A program made the translations under genes and the position numbers. A stretch of DNA of 64,000 bases from assembly GCF_946902045.1 (NCBI RefSeq), contig NZ_OX336253.1, forward strand, positions 620,001 to 684,000, written 5' to 3'. Position 1 is the first letter of the stretch; every line of letters begins with the position of its first letter. Positions 37,005 to 47,841 of the stretch are shown piece by piece. The stretch comes from Neisseria sp. Marseille-Q5346 (GTDB lineage Bacteria; Pseudomonadota; Gammaproteobacteria; Burkholderiales; Neisseriaceae). Below the pieces are notes generated by a model that saw nothing but the letters and a program-made list of their open reading frames with translations, ran no database searches and was not told the origin of the DNA.

Positions 37005-40000
37005 ATGAAAAAAATTATTTATTTTCTAGGTTCTCGCTCTTTATGGGTGATGTTGGGTATTACCGGCCTGATTATATTAGTATGGTTTATTGGACCATTG
37101 ATCTCCATAGGTGAAGTTCGCCCTTTAGTAAGCAAAACTATTCGTTTTGCAGTGTGTACCATTATTATTGGTATTTGGTTGGCTAAAGCTATATTTCGCC
37201 AATATCGTGAATCTCGACGAAACGCTGCTTTATTGAAAGAAATTCGAGCAGCACAAGAGCCTATTTTAAAAAGTGCAAATGATGTTAGCTCTATGAGCCG
37301 CCAGTTTGCTGAAATGGACAAAGTATTAAAGAATGCTAAATTTTCTAAATCTAAAAACAGTTTGTTGGCTAGACTAGAAGAAGGTCAATACCTCTATCAA
37401 ATGCCATGGTATGTTGTCCTAGGGGCAGCAGGATCTGGTAAAACGACTGCACTCAAACGTTCTGGCCTTAACTTCCCCTTAGAGAGCACTTTGGGGACAT
37501 CTGTAAGTGGCCTAGCAGGTACACGAGATTGTGATTGGTTCCTATCGGATGAAATAGTATTTCTCGATACAGCTGGTAGATTATCTTTACATGACAATCA
37601 TAGCAGTAAAGATTCTAGTGACTGGGAAGAATTTGTAACGCTGCTACAACGTTACCGACCTAAACAGCCAATAAACGGAGTATTGGTTACTGTAGGTGTA
37701 GATGATTTATTGGGCGGAAAAACCAATATAATAGAAATCTCAGTAGAACTGCGTAAAAGAATCCATGAAATGCATACTAAATTAGGTATACATTTTCCAG
37801 TTTATCTTATGATAACCAAATTAGATTTATTGCATGGTTTTAATGAATTCTTTAACCATCTAACTGAAGAACAAAGAAATCAATATTTAGGGATTCCTCT
37901 ATCTAATACGGAAGGAATGGAAACCCCTATCGCTACTGCTTCTAATGCCTTAGCAGATATTGTAGATAAATTACGCTCCTCTATGTTGGGTACTGTTCAC
38001 CAATTAGAATCCACTGAAGACAAGGCTGCAGCTTTTGCATTCCCTGAGGAGTTCGAGCGTCTTAATCAGGCCGTACTTTCCCTATTTAAAGAACTGTCTA
38101 AATCTTCAAAATTTGAGCAACCTATCGCATGGAGAGGTGTTTATTTTTCAAGCTCAACTCAAACAGGACAACATCTCAACCCTATACTGGAAGGTTTGCA
38201 AAGTGATTTCCAATTATCTAAAAAATACTTGGATTCAAACCAGGCCTCTACTCAGAACAACGAACATAGCTTTTTCTTAAATAGACTATTTGCTGACGTT
38301 ATTTTAAGCGAGGCAAATTTGGCTGGTGAGAATAAATCTTGGTTTGTCAAAAAACAAATCTTGTATTGGCTAGGTATTGGAGCTATTGCAACTATAGTAA
38401 TCGCATGTTTGACAATGATGTTGAATAGTTACTCCAATAACCAATCATATCTTGAACAGGTTGATAAAAAAGCAACTGACTTAGCTTCAGATGTAAAAAA
38501 ATATACAGACGGCCCTGATTTACTTAAGGCTGTAACATTTGCTGAACAAGTTAGAGATACAACTACCAGTAAAGAAATTCCAGATTTATTATCCCCTCCG
38601 CTCAGCTATCGTATGGGCCTTTATCAAGGCAGCCAAATGAAAGATGTTGGGGAGTCAGCCTATTATAGAATTCTTCAAGACAACGTAATGCCATTAATCA
38701 GCTATAAGTTGGATGAACTTCTACGCACAGCTAATGGCTCCAACAATATTAATGGCTATGATGCATTAAAAGCTTATCTTATGATGTTCCACAAAGAACA
38801 TTTTGATGCTGCTTTTATGCAAAACTGGTTAATGTCCAATTTGTCTAAAACAGAATCATCAGGTATGAGTGACCAACAAAAAAAATCTGTTGAAAAAGCT
38901 CTGAATCAGATTCTTTCAAAACAAAGCATTACACCAAGCGTTCCCTATGATGAAGAATTAGTAGAACGTCGTAGACAGGAAATTGCGCAAAGAGACATTG
39001 CAACCATGGTATTAGAAGATACCATAAATACAGTTACTCTCTCTGGAAAGGGAGGAGTTACACCTGTATCCTTTTCAAGTATGGGTGGAGTGCAAAGTCA
39101 CTTGTTATTCCGACGTAAGACTGGTGGAACTCTGAAAGAACCTATTAACTTTATTTATACCAAAGAAGCCTACATTACTAAAGTTTTGCCTGCTATGGTT
39201 AAATCTGCAGAGCAGTTTTTTAATGAAGACAACTGGGTATTAGGTGACTATGCTTCTTTAAGTCAAAGCAAGGCATCTGTCCTTTTTGATGCCCAAAGAA
39301 TCTATTTCAGTAATTACATCAAAGTTTGGAATAGTTATTTATCTGATTTGTCATTAGTAACACCAAAGTCATCACGAGAGAGTACTCAAATTGCTAAGCT
39401 GCTATCTGAAAAGAACTCACCTTTAGTCAATATTATTAAAGGAATTAGTGATAATACGACTTTAACTATTGACAAACAAATAACAGAAAAAGCTGGAAGC
39501 AAAATTACTAATTGGTTAAATAGAGCAGGACTCTCGAAACTCTTAGAGAGTGAAGAGGGGAATAATGTAAAGAATGAATTAGCTGCTTTAAAACAAGCAA
39601 CTCCAGTCGATGATGCTTTTGCAGATTTCCATATATTAACTGAAACCACTAATGACCAACCTCCAGCTATTAATAACGTTACAGAAGCTATAAATGATTT
39701 ATATGTTTATTTAGTTGCCGTTAATGTTGCTGTAGAAAAAGGAGTGGACTTACCACCTGATGATCCTTTCGTAAAATACAAGGCTGAAGTAAATAGACTG
39801 CCACCTCCCTTTCGCCAAATGTTAGATAACTTTTCTGAAATTATTCTGAAAAACACTAACAAAATTGTTGATGAAAAAATTTTATCTACTTTAGAAAAAC
39901 AAATGGCCACATTGACTAATAGTTGTCAAGAAATACATCAACAAGGATACCCTTTCGATAAAGGATCGGAGGACAATGTCGCATTAGAGAGTTTCACCAG

Positions 40001-40562
40001 TATATTTGGTCCCAATGGTATCTACAGTAAATTTACCAACTTGACTGGTGAAGCTGCCGTATTGGCACGCTCAGAAAAACTGGAAACTTTAACTGCTAAA
40101 AATGATGCGTTTAAAGATCGTTTTGCAAAGCTAAATGATATAGCAGACATTCGACAAGGGTATTTTGATAAAGGCTCAGAAACTCCTACATTTGACTTCT
40201 CGGTTAAAGTTTTGATTCTTGATACTAGTTTAGAAAGTGTAAATATCTCATATGCAGGGAAAAGCTATGTATACAGCCATGGTCCTGTAAATCCTGTAAC
40301 CTTTACTTGGCCATCGAAGAGTGAAAATGCTTTAGCTAAAATAGACATCTCCTCCTCCCAAATTAACAGCGCAGGTATTAGTTCAACTGGGCCTTGGTCA
40401 ATCTTTCGCCTTATTGAAAAAGGTAAAATTATTCGCCAAACAGGAAATACCACTGTTGTCGAATACAGTATTAAAGGAAAAAATCTTGTACTTGAATTTA
40501 CTACTTCTACTGCCTTTAATCCCTTTAATTTAAGTAAATTAAGGAATTTTCAGTGTATTTAA
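37005..40562 (+). CDS. tssM: T6SS inner-membrane protein TssM (IcmF)
   Basis: The 1185-aa IcmF-type protein has two N-terminal transmembrane helices (about 12-32 and 44-62), a cytoplasmic GTPase-like domain with an intact Walker A GAAGSGKTT (about 140-148) and FLDTAGRLS, a third helix (about 452-472), and a large periplasmic part ending with the ImcF-related and DUF1215 regions (PFNPFNLS-like 'FNPFNLSKLRNF' at the C-terminus). It forms the trans-envelope channel with TssL and TssJ. The intact P-loop suggests a nucleotide-dependent version. Confidence 0.94.
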   Translation: MKKIIYFLGSRSLWVMLGITGLIILVWFIGPLISIGEVRPLVSKTIRFAVCTIIIGIWLAKAIFRQYRESRRNAALLKEIRAAQEPILKSANDVSSMSRQFAEMDKVLKNAKFSKSKNSLLARLEEGQYLYQMPWYVVLGAAGSGKTTALKRSGLNFPLESTLGTSVSGLAGTRDCDWFLSDEIVFLDTAGRLSLHDNHSSKDSSDWEEFVTLLQRYRPKQPINGVLVTVGVDDLLGGKTNIIEISVELRKRIHEMHTKLGIHFPVYLMITKLDLLHGFNEFFNHLTEEQRNQYLGIPLSNTEGMETPIATASNALADIVDKLRSSMLGTVHQLESTEDKAAAFAFPEEFERLNQAVLSLFKELSKSSKFEQPIAWRGVYFSSSTQTGQHLNPILEGLQSDFQLSKKYLDSNQASTQNNEHSFFLNRLFADVILSEANLAGENKSWFVKKQILYWLGIGAIATIVIACLTMMLNSYSNNQSYLEQVDKKATDLASDVKKYTDGPDLLKAVTFAEQVRDTTTSKEIPDLLSPPLSYRMGLYQGSQMKDVGESAYYRILQDNVMPLISYKLDELLRTANGSNNINGYDALKAYLMMFHKEHFDAAFMQNWLMSNLSKTESSGMSDQQKKSVEKALNQILSKQSITPSVPYDEELVERRRQEIAQRDIATMVLEDTINTVTLSGKGGVTPVSFSSMGGVQSHLLFRRKTGGTLKEPINFIYTKEAYITKVLPAMVKSAEQFFNEDNWVLGDYASLSQSKASVLFDAQRIYFSNYIKVWNSYLSDLSLVTPKSSRESTQIAKLLSEKNSPLVNIIKGISDNTTLTIDKQITEKAGSKITNWLNRAGLSKLLESEEGNNVKNELAALKQATPVDDAFADFHILTETTNDQPPAINNVTEAINDLYVYLVAVNVAVEKGVDLPPDDPFVKYKAEVNRLPPPFRQMLDNFSEIILKNTNKIVDEKILSTLEKQMATLTNSCQEIHQQGYPFDKGSEDNVALESFTSIFGPNGIYSKFTNLTGEAAVLARSEKLETLTAKNDAFKDRFAKLNDIADIRQGYFDKGSETPTFDFSVKVLILDTSLESVNISYAGKSYVYSHGPVNPVTFTWPSKSENALAKIDISSSQINSAGISSTGPWSIFRLIEKGKIIRQTGNTTVVEYSIKGKNLVLEFTTSTAFNPFNLSKLRNFQCI

Positions 40563-40692
40563 AAGTCTCAATAGAGATGTAAATAATATTGTCTAAAATA
40601 TTACTTTACATATTTTATCACTATTTAAAATACTAGGATAAAAATACTTGTAACCGGAATATTGATTTAAGATTGACAAGGAGTTTCCCGAA

Positions 40693-42966
40693 ATGAATAG
40701 AACTATCGTTGCTCATACGCCTTTGGGATCACAACTATTATTCAAAAAAATGCTTGGTACAGAATCCGTTTCAAATCTGTTTGAGTTCAATATTACATTG
40801 GTCTCCCAAAACCCAAATTTACAAGGCAAAGATATTATTGGTCAGTCTGTAACATTGGAAATTGATACCGAAGCAAGTAATCCTCGTTACCTAAATGGTC
40901 TAGTTACCGATTTTGGCTACATTGGAGAAGATGAGGATGAAGAAGGTTATCATGCCTATACCTGTACCACTCGTCCATTCATGTGGTACCTCACTCAAAA
41001 TACGGACAGCAGGGTTTTCGTTGATAAGTCCGTGTTAGATATCGCTAATGAAGTCTTAGCACCATTCGGATTCCCATACCAGATAAAATGTCAAAAAGGG
41101 TATCGAACAAGAGGCTTTTGTGTTCAATATCAAGAAAATAGCTTTGATTTCTTAAACCGCCTATTTGAACAAGAAGGCATCTACTATTATTTTGCCCACA
41201 GTAACGGTTCACATGAGCTGGTTATTACTGATGATGTCGGTGTTTTAGAAGCCATTTCATCCCCTAACATCCCCTACCACTCTCGAAATACTGCACCAGG
41301 GGCACCAAATATCGCCTATATTGATATTTGGGAAGAACGAGATGCTTTAAAATCTAGTCAATTTGTTACTCGAGAATACAATTATAAAAATGCCAAAGTT
41401 CCGATGATGTCTTCAGACTCAGTTCATGACTTTAATTCGGTATCTATGGAACACTATGACTTCTACACGGGTTTTAGTGATGTGGCAGAAGCACAAAATT
41501 ACAGTCAGGTTCGTAGCGAAGATTTGAAAAGCCAAACCAAGATTATTACTGGCTCAGGCACTGCACTGACACTTGCTCCGGGTTATACGTTTATCTTGAG
41601 CAAACACCCTCATGCATCTTCCAATACCGAATATACTATTCTAAAAGCTGATTATGATTTTGAAGAGGCAGGCTATACATCTGGAGACCGTATTGGTAAA
41701 TTTAGAATTTCATTCCGCGTATTACCGAAATCTTATCCATACCGCCCTCCTCTTAAAACTCCCAAGCCAAAAGTTTTAGGGACACAAGCAGCTACGGTAA
41801 CAGGACCTGCTGGTGAAGAGGTTTACACCAATGAATATGGTGATATTAAAGTCCAGTTTCACTGGGATCGCTATGGAAAAATGGATGAAAACAGTTCCAA
41901 CTGGGTACGAGTAACTCAGGGCTCTGCTGGTGCTGGCTATGGCTCTATTAATACACCACGCATTGGCGAAGAAGTACTGGTTGATTTTATTAATGGTGAT
42001 GCTGATCGACCTATTGTATTAGGCCGTCTGTATAACAGCGCAATGTCGCCACCATGGGGATTTCCTGCTGCAGCTAAGCAATCCGGTATCAAGAGTAAAA
42101 GTTTTAACTCCCCATTAGCCAACTTTAACGAACTGATGTTCAATGATACTGCTGGGTCTGAAATGGTCAACTTCCAGGCACAGAAAGATTTGACCTCACT
42201 TGTTAAGAACAATGAAACCCGCAACGTCAACAACGACCGAACCACTACAATTGGTAATAACGAAACTGTAACAGTAGTAGGTGATCGAGCGAAAACCGTT
42301 CAAAAAAACGAAACTGCTTCAATTACCCAAAACCGTACTAAATCAGTCGGCCAAAACGAAACTTCCAGTATTACCCAAAACCAAAGCATTAGTGTCGGCC
42401 AAAACCAAAGTACTTCTGTGGGTAAAGATCAGAGTGTTTCTGTCGCTAAAAATCGAACCCATTCTGTTGGTCTCGATGAAAACATTGGCATCGGTAAAAA
42501 TCAGGCTTTAAGTGTAGGCTTGGATCAAAACGTTTCTATTGGCAAAAATCAAGCGTTGACCGTTGGTGCCAATCGTAACAAAACCATTGTATCCAACGAG
42601 GTAAGCAGCATTGGTGGTAATAAGCAAGAAACCGTCAGCCTAAATGGTATGAGCAACGTTGGTATCGGGCAAATGACCAACATTGGGGCTGGCTATATGC
42701 TAAACGTCGGAGGTGGTTGGATGACCAACGTTGTTGGTGCTGAAATGCATAGTGTTGGCCTAGTTATGGGACTTAATGCAGGTTTAAATATTGGCCTTAA
42801 TGCCGGCAATAAAATTACCTTATCTGCTGGGAGCAAAATTACCCTTCAAGTAGGCAACTCCATGATTGTAATAGATAAAAATAAAATCTCTATTGTTAGT
42901 AAAAAAGTTAAGATCGTTGGCACTAGTGTAGTAGATATGGACGGCAAAAAAGTTGATATCAACTAA
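40693..42966 (+). CDS. vgrG: T6SS spike protein VgrG (TssI)
   Basis: The 757-aa protein has the gp27-like base (about 1-370, FNRLFEQEGIYYYF as a landmark), the gp5 OB-fold segment (VTGPAGEEVYTNEYGDIKVQFHWDRYG and NWVRVTQGSAGAGYG) and a beta-helical needle. A region at about 490-680 is built of short repeats of the type xxVGxNxxxSVG/IGKNQ with many Asn and Gln. There is no C-terminal effector domain, so VgrG probably acts as a carrier for the DUF2169/DUF4150/Rhs set downstream. A GGAG ribosome site (AAGGAG, 40678) precedes ATG after a 130-bp gap. Confidence 0.94.
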   Translation: MNRTIVAHTPLGSQLLFKKMLGTESVSNLFEFNITLVSQNPNLQGKDIIGQSVTLEIDTEASNPRYLNGLVTDFGYIGEDEDEEGYHAYTCTTRPFMWYLTQNTDSRVFVDKSVLDIANEVLAPFGFPYQIKCQKGYRTRGFCVQYQENSFDFLNRLFEQEGIYYYFAHSNGSHELVITDDVGVLEAISSPNIPYHSRNTAPGAPNIAYIDIWEERDALKSSQFVTREYNYKNAKVPMMSSDSVHDFNSVSMEHYDFYTGFSDVAEAQNYSQVRSEDLKSQTKIITGSGTALTLAPGYTFILSKHPHASSNTEYTILKADYDFEEAGYTSGDRIGKFRISFRVLPKSYPYRPPLKTPKPKVLGTQAATVTGPAGEEVYTNEYGDIKVQFHWDRYGKMDENSSNWVRVTQGSAGAGYGSINTPRIGEEVLVDFINGDADRPIVLGRLYNSAMSPPWGFPAAAKQSGIKSKSFNSPLANFNELMFNDTAGSEMVNFQAQKDLTSLVKNNETRNVNNDRTTTIGNNETVTVVGDRAKTVQKNETASITQNRTKSVGQNETSSITQNQSISVGQNQSTSVGKDQSVSVAKNRTHSVGLDENIGIGKNQALSVGLDQNVSIGKNQALTVGANRNKTIVSNEVSSIGGNKQETVSLNGMSNVGIGQMTNIGAGYMLNVGGGWMTNVVGAEMHSVGLVMGLNAGLNIGLNAGNKITLSAGSKITLQVGNSMIVIDKNKISIVSKKVKIVGTSVVDMDGKKVDIN

Positions 42967-42982
42967 AAGAAAAGGTATATCA

Positions 42983-44119
42983 ATGTTCGAATTGGAGAAC
43001 TTTACCTGCTTTCATACTCAGCAATTTAAAAACATCGACCAGTTAGATCGAACGTATGATGTTGTAGTTGCTAAAGTCAGTTATGAGTTTGAAATTGATC
43101 CTGTAACAGGAAAAACTGTACTTGAGTTTGCCCAAACACAGACGCCCCTTACATTTGCAGATACGTTTTACGGTGAACCATCTCAAACTTCAACTCAGTT
43201 TGAAAGCGACTTCTGCCTTTATAAACCTAAAACTGATTTAGTGGTCAATGCAATCGCCTATGCACCTGATGATACTCCCGCTCGGCAACTTGCCGTAGCG
43301 GTGAGTGTTGGTGATTACCAAAAAAGTCTGGCTCTTACTGGAGAGCGCTACTGGGTAAGAGAGATAGCCGGATGGTCTCTAAGTGAACCAGATCCTATTC
43401 TCTCCTTACCCATCCGCTATGAATTTGCCTTTGGCGGTAGTGCAGTTGAAGACGATCATGAGGGGCATCAGCAAAATCCTGTCGGTATTGGTTATTATCC
43501 CAAATCCCAACTCAAACAAAATGGATTCAAACGGATATTAAAGGCTCACCAGATTTATGACCCAAGCCATCCGGTACGAGATCCTGCTGAAAATGTTGTT
43601 CCCGAAGGATTCGGCTTTATGCCCCGTTATTTTGCACAACGGGCACGACATTCAGGCACTGCTGATGCAAAATGGATAGCTAACCGTGCACCTTTATTGC
43701 CGGAAGATTTTTCTATGGCTTATTGGAACGGTGCTCATCCTTCCCTTCAATTGCCACATCTAAAGCCTAACCATATCTATACACTAGGATTTACCGGTAT
43801 GGTACATTCCTTTCAAGCGCCCAATCAGTACTTTACTGTCGAACTACCGGTAGAGACTGTATTTGTACATGCCCATACCGCATCTAATATGTCTTTGTGT
43901 AAAGACATGGTGTTGGATACCGTACTCGTTGATGTAGAACAACGCCGCATTGACTGTACATACCGGACTTCTTTTGCAGAAGAGCTGGAAATTTCTGCAT
44001 GTCAACTCAGGTTTATTGCTCGACATGAACGGGCAGAACAAATCGCAGCCGCAGTTGCATGCCATACTTCACAAGACAAATTTATCCCGATACCGCCTTC
44101 TCTTGCGGCACTCGCGTAA
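42983..44119 (+). CDS. DUF2169-family effector adaptor
   Basis: The 378-aa protein has the DUF2169 pattern: DVVVAKVSYEFE, an FADTFYGEPSQTSTQFESDFCLYKPKTD segment (given by position, about 50-80), WSLSEPDPILSLPIRYEFAFGG and HPVRDPAENVVPEGFGFMP. Such proteins chaperone DUF4150/PAAR-like effectors onto VgrG in other T6SSs. It lies between vgrG and two Rhs proteins that begin with DUF4150-like domains, so it most likely loads them. I chose Met at 42983 (MFELENF), which has AAAGGT upstream; the longer frame from 42953 would overlap vgrG. Confidence 0.82.
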   Translation: MFELENFTCFHTQQFKNIDQLDRTYDVVVAKVSYEFEIDPVTGKTVLEFAQTQTPLTFADTFYGEPSQTSTQFESDFCLYKPKTDLVVNAIAYAPDDTPARQLAVAVSVGDYQKSLALTGERYWVREIAGWSLSEPDPILSLPIRYEFAFGGSAVEDDHEGHQQNPVGIGYYPKSQLKQNGFKRILKAHQIYDPSHPVRDPAENVVPEGFGFMPRYFAQRARHSGTADAKWIANRAPLLPEDFSMAYWNGAHPSLQLPHLKPNHIYTLGFTGMVHSFQAPNQYFTVELPVETVFVHAHTASNMSLCKDMVLDTVLVDVEQRRIDCTYRTSFAEELEISACQLRFIARHERAEQIAAAVACHTSQDKFIPIPPSLAALA

Positions 44120-44160
44120 ACAACTAAAAGACCGTCTGATTATCAACCGATTGTAGCCAA

Positions 44161-47100
44161 TTTTTCAGACGACCCCATCCCCCAACAGGAGCAAGCCGCC
44201 ATGGCCGTCAATAAAATCGCCCGTAAAAGCAGCGACTTCAGGGTCGTCTTTACCGTCCCCGATTTCTGTTGGCCTCCTCCACCCGCTCCCCCTTCCGTTC
44301 CACCCATCCCCTTCCCACTCTTTGCCGATCTCGGCGGTGCCAAGACCGTCGCCAAAGACGTACGCCTCAACCGCAAGCCTGCTTTTGTCTTTAATGCCAG
44401 TAAGACGGATAAAACTTATGGCGACGAAATCGCCCTTCCTGGCCGTAAAGGGGTAAAAAGCCGCACCGCCACCAAACCGGCCTGGCCGATGCGTCATTCT
44501 TCCTCGGTTAAAATCCGCAAACGCTATATCGTGCGTACCGGCGATATGTTCCATATGAACGGCAAGTTCAGCAAAAGACTCCCCCCTAAAACCTGTTTGT
44601 CCTGTAAGGGGGCGGTAGGTGCCGGCCGTCCGGTCAATCCGATACACGGGTTGAAGTTTTTGGAGGGTGAAGCCGACTTTGCCTTTGAAGGCATTTTGCC
44701 TTTGGTATGGAGCCGCAGCTATTATTCCGACCAAGACGGTACCGGCTGGCTCGGCGAGGGCTGGAGCGTACCGGGCTGCCAGCGCATTATCCGCGATGCG
44801 GCCGGATTGGCCTATATCGACGATCAGGGCCGTTTGTTCCCTTTGCCGGAAGTCGATGAAGATGACGAAGAGCCGGTATTGTTCGAGAGCGAACAGATTT
44901 GGTTCAGCAAGAACCCGGACGGCCATTACGTCATTGCTTCGCTGGACGGTTCGATAGCGCTGCGTTTTGCCCCTTTGGTGGTCGCTGAAGACGGTTCGGA
45001 TGAAGATTCCACCCTCTTCCCTTTGGTCGCGGTGGAAGACGCCAACGGCAACCATCAGCGTTTCGTCTATCATCCGCTGACCGGTTTGCCGCAATACATT
45101 ATTGACGGCAACGGCCGGGTATTCTCGCTGAACTTCGGCAATGTGGCTGATGAACAGTCGCCCAAAATGCGGCTGCTGTCGGTATCGCTGTTGGAGGGTT
45201 TACCCGCCTTTGGCGAAACCGTTCGGGTCGGTACGCCGCTGGTCCGCTATGAATACAACGGCAGTGGTGACCTGATCCGCGTCATCGGCCGCGACGGTAA
45301 TGTCAAACGCAGCTTCGGCTATAAGAACAATCTGATGGTGTCGCATACGGATGCGGCCGGATTGGTATCGGAATACGAATACGACCACTACACCCCGACC
45401 GGCAAAGTCATCCGCAACCGGACTTCCTTGGGCGAGGAATGGCGTTTTACCTATCACGAAGGTTACACCGAGGTAACCGACATACTGGGCCGTACCGAGC
45501 AATATCATTACGATTACAACAATGAGTTGACCAAACGGGTGTTTGCCGACGGCAGCACCAACCTGATGGAACGCGACGACTTGGGCCGTCTGCTCAGCCA
45601 TACCGATGCAATGGGACGCGTTACCCGTTATCAGTACAGCAACGAAGGCCAGGTAGAAAGTATTACCCGTCCGGACGGCGTCATCCTGCATTTCGACTAT
45701 GACGACAACTACCGACTGATCCGCAAAAGCGATACCGAAAGCCGTTACCACGGCTATACCTATGACGAAGTGGGCAACCTGCTGACCCATACCGACCCGC
45801 TGAAACACATCACCCGTTTCGAATATGCCGGCAACGGTCTGTTGCTGTCGGTAACCGATCCGAACGGCAGCAGTACCGCATACCACTATAACGAAAACCA
45901 TCAGCCCGACCGGATTACCGACTGTTCGGGTTACGAAACCAAACTCTCTTACACCCCCGAAGGACAGCTGGCGCGTATTACCGATGCGCTGGGACAGCAC
46001 ACCGAATACCACTACGACACCAATCAACACCTCACCCTCGCCCTCTATCCCGACGGCAGCAAGGAGACCTTCGGCTATGATGCCGCAGGTCGTCTGACCA
46101 CCCATACCGACGGCGAAGGCCACACCACCTCCTACGAATACGGCCAGGACGGTCTGCCGACCCGACGCACCAATGCCTTGGGCCATACCTTCGGCTACCA
46201 TTACGACCAAGCCCGCCGCTTAGTCGGCCTCACCAATGAAAACGGTGCGCGCTACCGCTTTGCCTACGACATCCTCGACCGATTGATTGCAGAAAGCGGT
46301 TTCGACCATAAGCTCACCGGCTACCGCTACAACGCCGGCAACGAACTGATTGAACAGCGTGAATTCGGCGACGAAGCCTCCCTTGCCGCCAAACTGATGG
46401 CGCAGCTGGGCGGACAACCCGTCCCCAAAAAAGACGCCGCCCCGCTTTCAGACGGCCTCGACGGCCAAACCCCGCTGCGGACTACCGAGTTCAAACGCGA
46501 TGTATTGGGACGCTTAATCCATACCCTCGCCCGCAACAACGACAAGGTTCAGGAAACCGTTTACCAATACGACCTGGACGGCAACCTCGTCCGTGCCGCC
46601 AACAGCCACAGCATTACCTGCTTCGACTACAACGGCAACGGCCAAATCATCGGCCAGCACCAATGGAGGGTACCGACTAAGGAAGAGAATGCCCGAAACG
46701 GATTGCCCGAAACCGACTGGCGCAATGCGCAGTACGACATGCTGTACCTGCCCGTTACCGAAAGCATCCTCTACCACTACGACTTCAACGGCAACCGTAC
46801 CACCACCGTCCTGCCCGACGGCAGACAAATCAACTATCTGTATTACGGCAGCGGCCACCTGCACCAAATCAGCCTCGACGACGAAGTCATCTCCGACATC
46901 GAACGTGATAAGCTGCACCGCGAAATCTACCGTACACAGGGTAAACTCGCCAGCCGTTACGAACTCGATCCCTTAGGCCGTCTGAAAAGGCAAATTGCCG
47001 CACTCAACGACCTGACGCAGACCGAAACAGCTAAAAATGCAGTAGCATCGGCTTATGCCGTCAAACGCAGCTACGGCTACGACCGTACCGGCAACCTAAC

Positions 47101-47841
47101 CCACAGTACCGACCAGCGGACGAGCACGACCCGGTTCGAGTACGACAAACTGGGCCGGATTACCCAAGCCGGCAACGAACTGTTCGCCTTCGACCCCGCG
47201 CACAATATCCTGTCCGATAACAATAGCCCTACCGTCCCCGACAACCGCCTGAAAACCTACAACGGCACGACCTATTACTACGACCACTTCGGTAACCTGA
47301 TCCACCGCGAACTGGCCGACGGCGAAGTACAGAACTATTTCTACGACCTGCACGACCAACTGGTTAAAGCGGAAATCTTCAAAAAAGACGGCACGAAAGA
47401 GACTTGGGCCTACACCTACGACGCCCTGGGCAGAAGGATAGGCAAAGGCCGTCTGAAAGACGGAAAAGTTTCAGACGGCCTCGAAAACCAAACCCGCTTC
47501 GTTTGGGACGGAAGCCACCTCTTGCAAGAAATCCAACCGGACGGCAGGTATACCTATCTCTACACCGATCCCGACAGCTACGAACCTTTGGCACAAGTAC
47601 ACAACCACACCAATGCCAAAGGCGAAAGCCACCAGCAAATCCACTACTTCCATTGCGACCAAATCGGCATTCCAAGAGAAATGACCGATAAGGACGGCAA
47701 CCTCTTGTGGTTCGGCAACTACACCGGCTGGGGTCGTCTGAAAGAGGAAACCAAGGTAACGGATAGCGCATACCAGCCCTTCCGCCTGCAAAACCAGTAT
47801 TGCGACCGTGAAACGGGGCTGCATTACAACTTCTTCAGGTA
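44161..47841 (+). repeat. 3.68-kb direct repeat, copy 1
   Basis: 3681 bp recurs at 48755-52435 (offset 4594) with no difference that I found; all reading frames on both strands give the same translations. It spans the leader with a GTCGTCTGAA uptake-like sequence, the ribosome site and all of the rhs gene up to GRYYEPD. Identity ends at the T/C difference at 47842/52436. Confidence 0.95.

Noticed and set aside
42281..42511. CRISPR-like short repeats in the vgrG needle
   Set aside because: The units are imperfect, continuous and in frame, without spacers; they are protein repeats.
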